NCBI RefSeq assembly: GCF_036327005.1
Contig: NZ_JAUGZK010000007.1
Span: 128,988-192,987 of the forward strand
DNA from: Alkalimonas mucilaginosa
Lineage (GTDB): Bacteria > Pseudomonadota > Gammaproteobacteria > Enterobacterales > Alteromonadaceae
DNA length: 64,000 bases
Direction of reading: 5' to 3'
Part shown: positions 25,588 to 34,375 of the stretch, piece by piece
Layout: each line of letters begins with the position of its first letter
How positions within the stretch are numbered: position 1 is the stretch's first letter
Program-made: the position numbers and the translations under genes
The notes under the pieces: generated by a model
The model's input: the letters and a program-made list of their open reading frames with translations, nothing else
What the model was told of the DNA's origin: nothing
Databases searched by the model: none

Positions 25588-26481
25588 ATGTTAAGTCTTG
25601 AACAGATCAGAATGTTTGTGATTGCGGCAGAGGAAGGCTCGTTTTCGGCCTGCGCCCGAAAAACCGGCAAAGTGCAGTCGGCCGTCAGTCATGGTATTAA
25701 CACGCTGGAGCTTGATTTAAACCTGGAGCTGTTTGATCGCTCATCACGCAATCCACGTTTAACCCCCGCCGGAGAGCGTTTGTTGCGCCAGGCACGGGCC
25801 TTGCTACAGCAGGCTGATGAGCTGGAAAAAACCGCCCAGGCCATTGATAAAGAGCAGGAAACCCGCTTTACCATAGCGTTGGATGATGGTTTGTTGTTGC
25901 CGCAGGTGTTTACACTGCTTAAACAACTGGAGGAGCGTTTTCCTACGCTCGAGCTGGAACTGCTAACCCTGCCTTCGACCGATATGGCTGCGGCGGTGCG
26001 CAGTGGAGAGGTTCAGCTTGGGGTGATGTTCTCGGAAGTGGAAGCGGCCAAAACCACCGATTTTTGTTTTGTTGGCCAGTTGGAGATGATTGCTGTTTGT
26101 CATGTCGACTACCCATTGGCGGCGCTGGAGCGTATCAGCATTTCCACCTTGCTGCCTTACCGGCAAATTGCGGTGCGGGGCAAAGACAAGCGCGAATCGT
26201 CCTTACTGCTCAGCATTGCTTCCAAAGTCTGGTGGTGCTCCGGTTACAGCGAGGCGCTTTCTTTGGTTGAGCGTCAGTTGGGCTGGGCCTACTTACCGCG
26301 TTTTATGGTGCAGCACTTACTGAATAATGGGCAGCTGCACCGGATGAAGCTGGCGATTGATCATGCCACCTGGTCGGTACCGGTGGATCTTATTTTTAGC
26401 AAAGGTGAGCCGCATGGCCCGGTGTTTTCATGGCTGCTGGATGCAATGCAAAGGCTGTATGCCAGCCAGGCCAGGGATTAA
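25588..26481 (+). CDS. LysR-family transcriptional regulator
   Basis: 297 residues. The winged helix-turn-helix is at about 3-60 (GSFSACARKTGKVQSAVSHGINTLE), then a linker helix and a two-lobed effector domain. It is divergent from the Gdx-type exporter, with an ATC-N9-GAT dyad between them, so it probably controls that gene and itself. The effector is unknown; guanidine-like compounds are a possibility. Confidence 0.92.
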   Translation: MLSLEQIRMFVIAAEEGSFSACARKTGKVQSAVSHGINTLELDLNLELFDRSSRNPRLTPAGERLLRQARALLQQADELEKTAQAIDKEQETRFTIALDDGLLLPQVFTLLKQLEERFPTLELELLTLPSTDMAAAVRSGEVQLGVMFSEVEAAKTTDFCFVGQLEMIAVCHVDYPLAALERISISTLLPYRQIAVRGKDKRESSLLLSIASKVWWCSGYSEALSLVERQLGWAYLPRFMVQHLLNNGQLHRMKLAIDHATWSVPVDLIFSKGEPHGPVFSWLLDAMQRLYASQARD

Positions 26482-26534
26482 ATACGCTGCGAGCAGCTTC
26501 GCTAAACCGAGCTGTACGAAGATGGCCCCAAAAA

Positions 26535-26564
26535 GGACGCTATGACAAGCTGCCATGAGCGTCC
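26535..26564. terminator. Possible terminator between lysR and gst
   Basis: GGACGCT (26535-26541) pairs with AGCGTCC (26558-26564) across a 16-nt loop. It lies between convergent genes; the minus strand reads TTTTT after the stem, so it more likely ends gst transcription. Confidence 0.4.
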
Positions 26565-26595
26565 GATCACAGGGGGCGGTTTGCATCAGCAAGGC

Positions 26596-27231
26596 TTAGC
26601 CCTGGGTGGTTTTTTCCAGCAGCGCATCATCCAGTTGATTGGCCCGGATGGCTGCCGGCCGGGCATTTAACCGCTCGGTATAATCCAAAAAGGCTGGCAG
26701 TGGCTCGATGGTTTTAAACATCAGGCCCCACATAATATGGCTGCCCACATAGACATCGGCGGCGGTAAACTGCTCACCACAGATATAGGGGCCATTGGCT
26801 AACGCTGTTTCCAGTGTATTGATTGTATCCTGATAAAAACCAGAACCCACTGCCGGCGCATTGTCAGCATCAATGCGCCAGTCGTAGGCTTTGGCGCTGG
26901 TTGCCATTTCCAGTGGCCCGGCAACAAAGAACAGCCAACGATAGTAGGCCGCCCGCTCCGGGCTTTGTGGATCGGGTGCCAGTTGCTTATCGGCAAAGTG
27001 ATCGGCCAGGTAAGCACAGATGGCGGCGGCCTCGGTGACCACCACATTGCCGTGGGTGAGTGCCGGTACTTTGCCCATGGGGTTCAGCGCCAGAAAGTCG
27101 GCGGACTTCATGTCACCACCGTACTGCAGTAACTTCACCTGGTAAGGGACTCCCAGTTCTTCCAGTAGCCAGCGGACAATACGGCCGCGGGAGTTGGGGT
27201 TGGTGTATAAGGTTAATTCGTGCATTGCCAT
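26596..27231 (-). CDS. Glutathione S-transferase
   Basis: 211 residues. The N-terminal thioredoxin-like domain has TLYTNPNSRGRIVRWLLEE (the Ser that activates glutathione lies here), cis-Pro in GKVPAL, and the glutathione-binding VVTEAAAIC. An all-helical C-terminal domain follows. It conjugates or reduces electrophiles with glutathione in the cytoplasm. ATG 27231 follows AAGGAATACC and the family begins here; the longer upstream frame is not GST-like. It is divergent from a WYL regulator that may control it. Confidence 0.9.
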   Translation of the reverse strand: MAMHELTLYTNPNSRGRIVRWLLEELGVPYQVKLLQYGGDMKSADFLALNPMGKVPALTHGNVVVTEAAAICAYLADHFADKQLAPDPQSPERAAYYRWLFFVAGPLEMATSAKAYDWRIDADNAPAVGSGFYQDTINTLETALANGPYICGEQFTAADVYVGSHIMWGLMFKTIEPLPAFLDYTERLNARPAAIRANQLDDALLEKTTQG

Positions 27232-27473
27232 TGTGGTATTCCTTGTTGCTGGTAACTTTTGCACCTGGTCAGTGAGCTGGCCTGGCAGTGTGGCGGTTTT
27301 GCCGCTGATGCAAAGAATACGACCCATATAGGGCAGAATACGTCCTAGTTTTCGGCTATAGTTGTATTTTTATCGCATTCATAAAGTACAGTGATTGCTT
27401 TACAAAAGCAGCGGTTATTTTCACAAGTAATGGCGGGCAGTGGAGGCGGCTGGATGACGACAAGGCAGGTGTT

Positions 27474-28430
27474 ATGAGTGGCCCTACGGTGCGGGTATTG
27501 ACCTTATTGGAGCTGTTGCAATCGCATCCGCGTTTAAACGGCACTGAGATAGCGCAGCAGCTTGGCGTGGATAAGCGCACGGTGCGGCGCTATATTCAGG
27601 CGTTGGAAGCACTGGGCATACCGGTTACCACAGAGCAGGGGCGCGATGGCGGCTATATGCTGGTGGCTGGTTACAAATTGCCGCCGATGATGTTTACCCA
27701 TGAAGAAACCCTGGCGTTATCACTTGGTTTGCTGGCCGCGAAAAAGTTAAACCTGGCCGAGACGGAAGCGGCTATCAGCAGTGTGCAGGCGAAACTGGAA
27801 CGGGTGATGCCTGCGAAGTTGAAATCCCGTACCCGACTGATTGCCGATACCATCAATCTGATGTTGCCGGAGCCTGCAGCCGCCAGTCGGGGGCTGCCAT
27901 TATCGCCGTTGCTGGATGCGTTGGAGCAGCAGCGTGCGGTGCAGATCCGCTATGCGTCCTATCATACCGAGCCGGTAGAGCGGCGGGTGGATCCCTATGG
28001 CTTGCTGTTTCGCCGTCAGCACTGGTACCTGAGCGGTTACTGCCATCTGCGCCAGGATCTGCGTATTTTCCGGTTGGATCGTATTCAGCAACTGGTATTG
28101 CTGGAGCAGACCTTTACCCGGCCGGCGAACTTTAATGCGGTAGAGCATTTTAATGCCAGTCTGAATCAGATGCCGGGTAATTTGTCGGTAAAAGTCATGC
28201 TGCATACCGACTTAACCACGGCTGCCGAGCAGCTCGGCTTAACTGCCTCCTTGTTAAAACCTCAGGTCGGTGGTTTGCTGCTGAGCTTTCAAATCGACAA
28301 CTGCGATTGCATCGCCCTCTGGCTCAGCCAATTGCCGTTTGATTTCACCATTTTGGAGCCACCGGAGCTGAAACAAGCGCTTAACAAGCAGGCTCAGCGT
28401 TTGCTTCGACTGGCTGGTCATGCGCATTGA
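27474..28430 (+). CDS. WYL-domain transcriptional regulator (YafY/DeoR-like)
   Basis: 318 residues. The N-terminal winged helix is at about 5-60 (LNGTEIAQQLGVDKRTVRRYIQALEALGIPV), a middle linker follows, and a WYL domain is at about 140-225 (VQIRYASYHTEPVERRVDPYGLLFRRQHWYLSGYC). A C-terminal extension completes it. WYL domains bind nucleic acid or small ligands and often respond to DNA damage or stress. It is divergent from the GST gene. Confidence 0.9.
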   Translation: MSGPTVRVLTLLELLQSHPRLNGTEIAQQLGVDKRTVRRYIQALEALGIPVTTEQGRDGGYMLVAGYKLPPMMFTHEETLALSLGLLAAKKLNLAETEAAISSVQAKLERVMPAKLKSRTRLIADTINLMLPEPAAASRGLPLSPLLDALEQQRAVQIRYASYHTEPVERRVDPYGLLFRRQHWYLSGYCHLRQDLRIFRLDRIQQLVLLEQTFTRPANFNAVEHFNASLNQMPGNLSVKVMLHTDLTTAAEQLGLTASLLKPQVGGLLLSFQIDNCDCIALWLSQLPFDFTILEPPELKQALNKQAQRLLRLAGHAH

Positions 28431-28469
28431 GTGGCGGTATGCCAAGTTGATGCTGCAAGGGCCCGGAAG

Positions 28470-28898
28470 TTAAAAGCTGCGGGCCTGAAAATTAATGCCT
28501 TCGCCAGACTCGCAATACTGTTTCAGGCTCAGTAAAAAGATGGCCCAGTTGTAGTTACAAAACCGATAGAAGTCGGTGAGTTCCCGCCAGTCGGCATGCT
28601 GCAAAGTGACGGCGGTTTTGCCATTGCTCTCTTGCAGTTCAAAGCAAACACGGGTACCTATCCATTCAGGATCTGAATCCAGACAAAGCCAGTCCATACG
28701 CTGATTCGGCGTGAGGGCGGTGATTTGCATTTTTGTGGGTGTTTCATCCCCAAACCGAAATTCATTGATGGCACCAGGCTCGGCGCTAAACGTCAGCTCT
28801 TTTGTCCAGATAGCGGCTAAACCAGCCGCTGTGGTGAGCACCTGATACACCTGCGATGCGGGTGCTTTGATGTACTGAATCTGTTCAATGTTGATCAT
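28470..28898 (-). CDS. SRPBCC (AHSA1-like) protein
   Basis: 142 residues starting MINIEQIQYIKAPASQVYQVL after GGAGCACCT. The helix-grip fold signature runs through (AAIWTKELTFSAEPGAINEF, ITALTPNQRMDWLC). Such proteins enclose a hydrophobic cavity for lipids or aromatics; most ArsR-linked members have no defined ligand. It is the third gene of an ArsR/SRPBCC/SRPBCC operon, 51 bp after the second. Confidence 0.85.
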   Translation of the reverse strand: MINIEQIQYIKAPASQVYQVLTTAAGLAAIWTKELTFSAEPGAINEFRFGDETPTKMQITALTPNQRMDWLCLDSDPEWIGTRVCFELQESNGKTAVTLQHADWRELTDFYRFCNYNWAIFLLSLKQYCESGEGINFQARSF

Positions 28899-28949
28899 AG
28901 GTGCTCCGGTAGTGATGGTGTGGATTGTGTTTTGGGGCATTCGTCGCCG

Positions 28950-29429
28950 TTAGCGCCAGTCGGGGAACAAGGATGCGTTGCCTTCCAGCAACGATTTAAG
29001 ACCAGACAAAATCACTGGCCAGCCGTTACTCACCCCCGGAAGCACTTTACTGCCCGGTTCAAACTGATCATGCGTCAGGGTCAGCTTTACTTTGCCCAGG
29101 TATGGCTCTATCTCGAAAGTCACTCTGGATGGTTGTTCAGGCCGGGTCAGGTCCACTCTTTGCCCCTGGTAACCAGGCATCTCATCATCGGTGGCCGGGT
29201 GAAAGGTGTAACACAAGCGTCTGGGAGGCTCTGCTTCCAGCACCTGTCCAGACCAATCCAGTGAACCGTCTTCTTTTAGCAGTTGCACCACAGCACCGAC
29301 TTGCCAGCTGGATTCAATGCCGCGTTGCCCCCAGTACTGCCGGGTGAACTCTGCACTGGTCAGTGCCTGCCACAGTTGCTCTGGGCTGGTATCGATATAG
29401 GTAACATAGACAAAGTTTGTGGTGGTCAT
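28950..29429 (-). CDS. SRPBCC (AHSA1-like) protein
   Basis: 159 residues (MTTTNFVYVTYIDTSPEQLWQAL...). It has the AHSA1 START-like fold, with YWGQRGIESSWQVG and YTFHPATDDE as typical segments. Its ATG is one base from the ArsR stop, with a GGAGG-like sequence inside the ArsR end. It probably acts on, or sequesters, a hydrophobic compound that the ArsR protein senses (inference from context). Confidence 0.88.
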   Translation of the reverse strand: MTTTNFVYVTYIDTSPEQLWQALTSAEFTRQYWGQRGIESSWQVGAVVQLLKEDGSLDWSGQVLEAEPPRRLCYTFHPATDDEMPGYQGQRVDLTRPEQPSRVTFEIEPYLGKVKLTLTHDQFEPGSKVLPGVSNGWPVILSGLKSLLEGNASLFPDWR

Positions 29430-29430
29430 G

Positions 29431-29751
29431 TTATTTGTCCTCCAGAGCTTGTTTTAAGGTGGCGAGTGCTTGCAGTCGCTGCGGTTCGAACTTGCCAAGC
29501 CAGCGCTGATAGATCTGCTGGATTGGCTCTGGGTTTAAGTAATGCAGTTTTTCTCTGCCGCGCCAAACCACCACCACCAGATTGGTGGCTTCGAGTAGTG
29601 CCAGATGCTTCGTGACGCCCTGACGGCTGATGGCCATGCGCTCACAGAGCGAACCGAGCGTCTGGCCGTTTTCTTCAGTTAAGCGATCAAGCAGCTCGCG
29701 GCGGCAGGGATCGGCCAGCGCTTTAAAAATGTCGTGTGCGTCTGATGTCAT
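29431..29751 (-). CDS. ArsR-family repressor
   Basis: 106 residues from ATG 29751 (MTSDAHDIFKALADPCRRELL). The winged helix has LCERMAISRQGVTKHLALLE as recognition helix. No Cys-rich metal site is present (the ELLDRL region lacks the arsenic Cys pair), so it is not a metal sensor. A longer frame opening at 29781 is rejected because that ATG lies inside a perfect operator dyad. It heads the operon with two SRPBCC genes. Confidence 0.9.
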   Translation of the reverse strand: MTSDAHDIFKALADPCRRELLDRLTEENGQTLGSLCERMAISRQGVTKHLALLEATNLVVVVWRGREKLHYLNPEPIQQIYQRWLGKFEPQRLQALATLKQALEDK

Positions 29752-29761
29752 AGCTTTAATT

Positions 29762-29781
29762 ATGCAACCATTCGGTTGCAT
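29762..29781. promoter_or_regulatory. ArsR operator
   Basis: ATGCAACC (29762-29769) and GGTTGCAT (29774-29781) form a perfect 8-bp dyad with a 4-bp centre, 10 bp before the ArsR start. It is placed for autorepression of the operon. Confidence 0.7.
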
Positions 29782-29834
29782 GTCAAATGTTATGCACCAA
29801 TTGTTTTGAATATGGTTGTGGCAGGCGTAGGGAA

Positions 29835-30836
29835 TCAGGTCGAAATGGATGATTCCCTCTCAATCAGTTCTGGCATAAAAACGTTGTTTACCTCAACATT
29901 TTTGTTATACAGATTTTTTAACAACCATAAGGCTGCCATCTTGCCCATTTCGTGAATGGGGTTATTTACGGTGGTAAGTTTAGGGGACACATAGCGGGCG
30001 AAAGGAATATTATCATAGCCGACAAAAGATAAATCCTGCGGGATGCGCATGCCGCGCTCTAAGCACACCGAGATGGCGCCGGATACCATTTGGTCGTTGG
30101 CACACACTACTGCGGTAAAGGGCTTGTGCTGGCGCTGGGTGAGCAAATAGGTCATCCCATCGACACCACCTTCTTCGCGGTAATCTCCTTCGAAGCACAG
30201 CTTAGGGTCAAATTCGATGTTGAGTTCGCTCAGCGCCCGTTTATGACCCACTAAACGTTCAATGGCATCATGCTTTTTCGCTGGTCCGGAAATGTAGGCG
30301 ATGTGACGATGCCCGAGGGACAGTAGATGTTTGGTGGCCATGTAGCCACCCAGCTCATTTTCCAGATAAATACAGCGCTCGCTGATTTGTTCGATATAGC
30401 GGTTAATTAATACAATGGTGGTAGGGCCTTTGCTCAGGTCAATCAGGTATTCATCGGATACGGCTTCGACATCCAGGATTAAGGCGTCACAACCACGATC
30501 CAGCAGAAACTCGACGCTATCCTTTTCCTGGTTGGCATCACTATGACCTACCGCGATGATCACATGTTTATTTTCTGCTCTGAGTGCGGCTTCTATTTCT
30601 GCCATCATCGGACCATAGTAGGGGCCGTCCAACTGCGATACCAACACACCAACACTGTTAGAGCAACTGGACGCCAACGACTGGGCAAAGGTATTTGGCC
30701 GATAGCCCAGCTTTTCCATAGCAACTAACACTTTTTGCCGGGTTTTCTCCCCGACATTGGTGTTTTTATTGATCACTCTGGACACGGTGGCTAAAGACAC
30801 GCCAGCCAGCTGGGACACATCGTAAATGGTTGCCAT
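29835..30836 (-). CDS. LacI-family repressor of the beta-glucoside locus
   Basis: 333 residues. The N-terminal helix-turn-helix is TIYDVSQLAGVSLATVSRVINKN (about 3-25), a hinge follows (FAQSLASS), and a periplasmic-binding-protein-like sugar domain completes it. It is the last gene of the long minus-strand locus, after the GPH symporter. LacI proteins bind symmetric sites with a central CG. Three such sites (TGAAAGCGCTTACA-like) lie before the TonB receptor and the GH1 gene, so it most likely represses the locus and is released by an imported sugar. Confidence 0.92.
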   Translation of the reverse strand: MATIYDVSQLAGVSLATVSRVINKNTNVGEKTRQKVLVAMEKLGYRPNTFAQSLASSCSNSVGVLVSQLDGPYYGPMMAEIEAALRAENKHVIIAVGHSDANQEKDSVEFLLDRGCDALILDVEAVSDEYLIDLSKGPTTIVLINRYIEQISERCIYLENELGGYMATKHLLSLGHRHIAYISGPAKKHDAIERLVGHKRALSELNIEFDPKLCFEGDYREEGGVDGMTYLLTQRQHKPFTAVVCANDQMVSGAISVCLERGMRIPQDLSFVGYDNIPFARYVSPKLTTVNNPIHEMGKMAALWLLKNLYNKNVEVNNVFMPELIERESSIST

Positions 30837-30890
30837 AATATTTGCAGTTACTCGCTATTGAACTAAAGATGTCATAGTACAGGCTTACTG

Positions 30891-32213
30891 TTACGCCTGC
30901 TTCAACTCCTGACTGATTTGGCCAATTTTTTCATTGGTCAGGACGTACCAGCGCATTACCACGGCCACAATCACGGAACCTATTGCCGGGTATAGGCTGA
31001 ATGCCAATAATAAACCAGCCCGGGTGGTTTCGGTTTGCACTGCACCCGCCTGATAACCCATACCCGCTAACAGCCAGCCTGCTGAAGCACCACCCACCGC
31101 AACGCCCAGCTTAATAAAAAATACAATGGATGAATAGACCATACCAGTAGTTCGAATGCCGGTGCGCCATTGGCCGTAATCGACCGTGTCTGCCATTTTG
31201 GCCCACAGCAGCGGTGTACCAGTGTTAAACACGGCATTCCATAGCACATACAGCGCAATAGCCAGTGCCACATTGGTATCCGCGACCAGGTAGCTGGCAA
31301 CACAGAGTGCACCGGCCAGTAGCTGAATAACAATATACAGTTTAATTTTGCTGAACCGCTTTGCCAGTGGCTGCGCCATCAAACAGCCGATAATGCTGCC
31401 AACCATACCTAGTGTAATAATCAGCGAGATACTGTCGGGCTTTAGCAAGTAGTATTTAATGTAGTAAATGGCCAGAGTGGTGCGCAGCACAAAACCGCTC
31501 ATTAAGCACAAGGTAGCCAGCGCCAGAACCCGCCATTGATCGTTTAACCAAAGAATTTTGAAGTTCTGCAGATAGGTGCCGGTATGCTCTTTCGGCGGGA
31601 TCACCCGTTCTTTGGTGCCGTAAAAGCAGAGCAAAAACATCAGTACGCCTAAGGTACTCATGGCTAAAATAGTCAACTGATAGCCTTTGGCGTTGTCCCC
31701 CTGACCGAAGTAGGCGACCAATGGCAAGGTGCAGGCCGACACCAGTACGCCGCCAATAAAGGCAAAGACAAAACGATAGGATTGTATCGACACCCGCTCT
31801 TTCGGATCAGCCGTTAAGGCCGCACCCAGGGCACAATAAGGGATATTAATAGCGGTATACACCATCATCAGCAAAGTGTAGGTGACAAAAGCATAAATCA
31901 TTTTGCCGGTATCTGAAAAATCGGGCGTGGTAAACGCCAACACGCTGATAACGCCAAAGGGCAGTGCAAACCACAGCAAATAAGGGCGGAATTTTCCATA
32001 TTTGCTTTGGGTGCGATCGGCAAAGGCCCCCATGAGTGGATCGGTAATGGCATCAAGACAGCGTACCAGTAAAAACATGGTGCCGACAAAAGCCGGCGAA
32101 ATGCCAAAAATATCGGTATAAAAAAAGGTTAAGAACAACATAACGGTTTGAAATACGATATTACTTGCTGTGTCGCCAAGCCCGTAAGCCATTTTCTCTC
32201 TGATGCTAACCAT
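30891..32213 (-). CDS. GPH-family sugar:cation symporter
   Basis: 440 residues with about 12 membrane helices. The start (VSIREKMAYGLGDTASNIVFQTVMLFLTFFYTDIFGI) and DPLMGAFADRTQSKYGKFRPYLLW are signatures of the glycoside-pentoside-hexuronide family (MelB/XynP). It brings a glycoside or disaccharide across the inner membrane with Na+ or H+. It lies 49 bp downstream of the GH1 gene, and the two form the cytoplasmic part of the pathway. Confidence 0.92.
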   Translation of the reverse strand: MVSIREKMAYGLGDTASNIVFQTVMLFLTFFYTDIFGISPAFVGTMFLLVRCLDAITDPLMGAFADRTQSKYGKFRPYLLWFALPFGVISVLAFTTPDFSDTGKMIYAFVTYTLLMMVYTAINIPYCALGAALTADPKERVSIQSYRFVFAFIGGVLVSACTLPLVAYFGQGDNAKGYQLTILAMSTLGVLMFLLCFYGTKERVIPPKEHTGTYLQNFKILWLNDQWRVLALATLCLMSGFVLRTTLAIYYIKYYLLKPDSISLIITLGMVGSIIGCLMAQPLAKRFSKIKLYIVIQLLAGALCVASYLVADTNVALAIALYVLWNAVFNTGTPLLWAKMADTVDYGQWRTGIRTTGMVYSSIVFFIKLGVAVGGASAGWLLAGMGYQAGAVQTETTRAGLLLAFSLYPAIGSVIVAVVMRWYVLTNEKIGQISQELKQA

Positions 32214-32262
32214 GCTTACCTTACCCCTGTTGTCTGGTGTTGTTTTGTTGTTTTTCTGCTGA

Positions 32263-33591
32263 TTAACGTGAGGTAATCAGGTTTTTATAGGCAATACCGC
32301 TGTTTTTAATGGTGCGTTCCTGGGTGGCATAATCCACATAGACAATGCCAAATCGCTTCAGGTAGCCTTCGGCCCATTCAAAGTTGTCCATCAGGCTCCA
32401 GGCAAAATAGCCGGCAATATTTACGCCTTGCTCTATGGCATGGTGCACTGCCATCAAATGTTGCTGGTAGTAGTCAATGCGGTCTTGATCGTCCACCACA
32501 CCATTGCTTAGTGTATCGGCCATAGCGGCGCCATTTTCGGTGATATACACTGGTGGCAACGGGTACTTGGTATGCAACGAGACCAGTAAATCGGTAAAGG
32601 CTTGCGGGTAAATTTCCCAGCCAATATCGGTTTTGGCCGCATTGACCATATCGACTTCGGTAAAGGCCTTGTCCGGTGCAGCCTTATACACAGTGCGGGT
32701 GTAAAAATTGATCCCCAAAAAGTCCAACGGGGCCTGCATAATGGCAAAGTCGCCATCCTGTATAACCGGTTTATCTTCATCAGACAACAGCGCAAAGCTG
32801 TCCGGGTAAGCACCATCAAACAGTGGCTTGATATACCATTGATTAAAATACTCATCTGCCAGCCGTGCTGCCGTGATATCGGCTGCGCTATTGCTATGGG
32901 CATAGGCCGGAGTAAAGTTCAGTACAATACCATTCAGGCTGTGCGGGCTGTTTTTTTGCAGTACCGGCATGGCTAAACCATGCGCCAGCAAAATATGGTG
33001 GGCAGCCTGGCGGCCATAGGCTTTTTTGGCCAGGCCTGGGGCATGAACACCGGTTTCATACCCCAGGTAAGAACTGCAAAAGGGTTCATTGAAGGTGGCG
33101 TAAGCATAGACTCTGTCACCCAATGCCCGGGTAATTTTATCGGCATAATCGCGAAACAAGTAGGCGGTTTCCCGATTTAACCAGCCGCCGTTATCTTCAA
33201 TGTATTGCGGTAAATCCCAGTGATACAATGTGACGAAGGCTTTGATATTGTTTGCCTTTAGCGCGTCGAGTAAGCCAATGTAAAAATTAACGCCGTGCTG
33301 GTTCAGGCTGCCGTCTTGATGCATCACCCGGGGCCAGGAAATGGACAGGCGATAAGCATCTACCCCCAGCGAGCTGATCAGCTCAACGTCTTGCTGCCAT
33401 AAATTGATGTGGTTACAGGCCACATCGCCATTGGAGCCATCGCGGACTTTGCCGGGGGTGGCACAGAAGGTATCCCAGATACAAGGCAAGCGGGATGCGG
33501 AGTCACCTTCAATTTGAAACGAGGCCGTTGCCACGCCGTAGATAAAGTCTTTTTTCAGCATTTTTGATGCTGCTGGTAAAGTGTATGCCAT
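32263..33591 (-). CDS. GH1 beta-glucosidase
   Basis: 442 residues, the full GH1 length. The acid/base Glu is in ATFNEP (E169) and the nucleophile in YITENG (E352). QIEG (27-30) and WSLMDNFEWAEGY near the C-terminus complete the glycone site. No signal peptide is seen, so it is cytoplasmic and hydrolyses beta-glucosides or cellobiose-like sugars delivered by the neighbouring symporter. ATG 33591 gives the usual start, though a LacI-type operator lies just 2 bp upstream and no clear ribosome-binding site is visible. A longer frame to 33645 exists. Confidence 0.93.
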   Translation of the reverse strand: MAYTLPAASKMLKKDFIYGVATASFQIEGDSASRLPCIWDTFCATPGKVRDGSNGDVACNHINLWQQDVELISSLGVDAYRLSISWPRVMHQDGSLNQHGVNFYIGLLDALKANNIKAFVTLYHWDLPQYIEDNGGWLNRETAYLFRDYADKITRALGDRVYAYATFNEPFCSSYLGYETGVHAPGLAKKAYGRQAAHHILLAHGLAMPVLQKNSPHSLNGIVLNFTPAYAHSNSAADITAARLADEYFNQWYIKPLFDGAYPDSFALLSDEDKPVIQDGDFAIMQAPLDFLGINFYTRTVYKAAPDKAFTEVDMVNAAKTDIGWEIYPQAFTDLLVSLHTKYPLPPVYITENGAAMADTLSNGVVDDQDRIDYYQQHLMAVHHAIEQGVNIAGYFAWSLMDNFEWAEGYLKRFGIVYVDYATQERTIKNSGIAYKNLITSR

Positions 33592-33593
33592 AA

Positions 33594-33607
33594 TGTAATC
33601 GCTTTCA
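33594..33607. promoter_or_regulatory. LacI-type operator at the GH1 start
   Basis: TGTAATCGCTTTCA is one base different from the operator before the TonB receptor. It almost touches the GH1 ATG, where bound repressor would block initiation or elongation from the upstream operon. Confidence 0.65.
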
Positions 33608-33662
33608 TTTTGCGTTAAGTCAATCGATTTAGCGTGCCCTTGCATCTGGTGCCCGCTGCTGC

Positions 33663-34373
33663 TTATAAAAAACTGGTAAAAATATTGGCGGTAAGTCGCC
33701 CGCTGATCGGTGAGCTGTCAATATCGGTGCTGGTATTCACCAAGGTAGAATGCAGCAGGTTGCCCGGGTAGATAATCAGCCGGTTGGCCTGGTAAGGCAC
33801 CTGGTGGTATAGCTCGAAATGGGCATCACTCTGAACAAAGTACTGCTGTGCGGGGTTACCATGCTGGTCAATAAAGTGCTGTGCTGCGTTAAAGTAGTGC
33901 TGCCGGCGCTGCTCGCTGATGCGCTCATAGCCGGTAGGGTTATGCCGGAAAAAACCGGTGCTGCCGTGTGGTTGTGGGTTTAAGTAGTGTAAAAAAGCAA
34001 AGTAATGACCATCTGCCGTATCAAAATGCGGCAGGCATTGCAGTGGTTGTAATGTGTCTTCGGTTTGATTAATCAGCGCAAAAAACAGGTTTTGTGGCTT
34101 AAGCCGCAGCTGTTTTGGTACCTGGTACACATCATAAATGAGTGGATACAGGGTGGTGAGGGTGGCGGCGACATAGTGTTTGGGTAATGGCGCTTTCAAA
34201 CCCGGGTAATAAGCTGTGTGATCAGGATTAAACGCACTTTGCTGGGCCTGTTGGCGCAGTGCTGTAATATCGCTGACAAAATCATCAATGATCAACAAAG
34301 GGGTACGCTCTTGCCCCAGATAGATCACTTCGGGCCTTAGCGTGGGGTTTATTGCAAAGTCAGTCGTCTGCAT
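33663..34373 (-). CDS. DUF6445 protein, 2-oxoglutarate/Fe(II)-oxygenase-like fold
   Basis: 236 residues. A plausible facial triad and 2OG site are visible: H116-F-D118 (CLPHFDTADGHYFAFLHYLN), H208 (GNLLHST) and R226 (SGRLTANIF), the order of jelly-roll oxygenases. DUF6445 proteins commonly sit beside tryptophan-halogenase-like and SapC genes. It starts two bases after the halogenase stop, so they are co-translated. Its activity is not established. Residues are conserved enough to expect iron-dependent hydroxylation (inference). Confidence 0.75.
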   Translation of the reverse strand: MQTTDFAINPTLRPEVIYLGQERTPLLIIDDFVSDITALRQQAQQSAFNPDHTAYYPGLKAPLPKHYVAATLTTLYPLIYDVYQVPKQLRLKPQNLFFALINQTEDTLQPLQCLPHFDTADGHYFAFLHYLNPQPHGSTGFFRHNPTGYERISEQRRQHYFNAAQHFIDQHGNPAQQYFVQSDAHFELYHQVPYQANRLIIYPGNLLHSTLVNTSTDIDSSPISGRLTANIFTSFL

Positions 34374-34375
34374 GG

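Noticed and set aside
29752..29781. Extended N-terminus of the ArsR protein.
   Set aside because: The extension would be encoded by the operator dyad itself and is absent from the ArsR fold.
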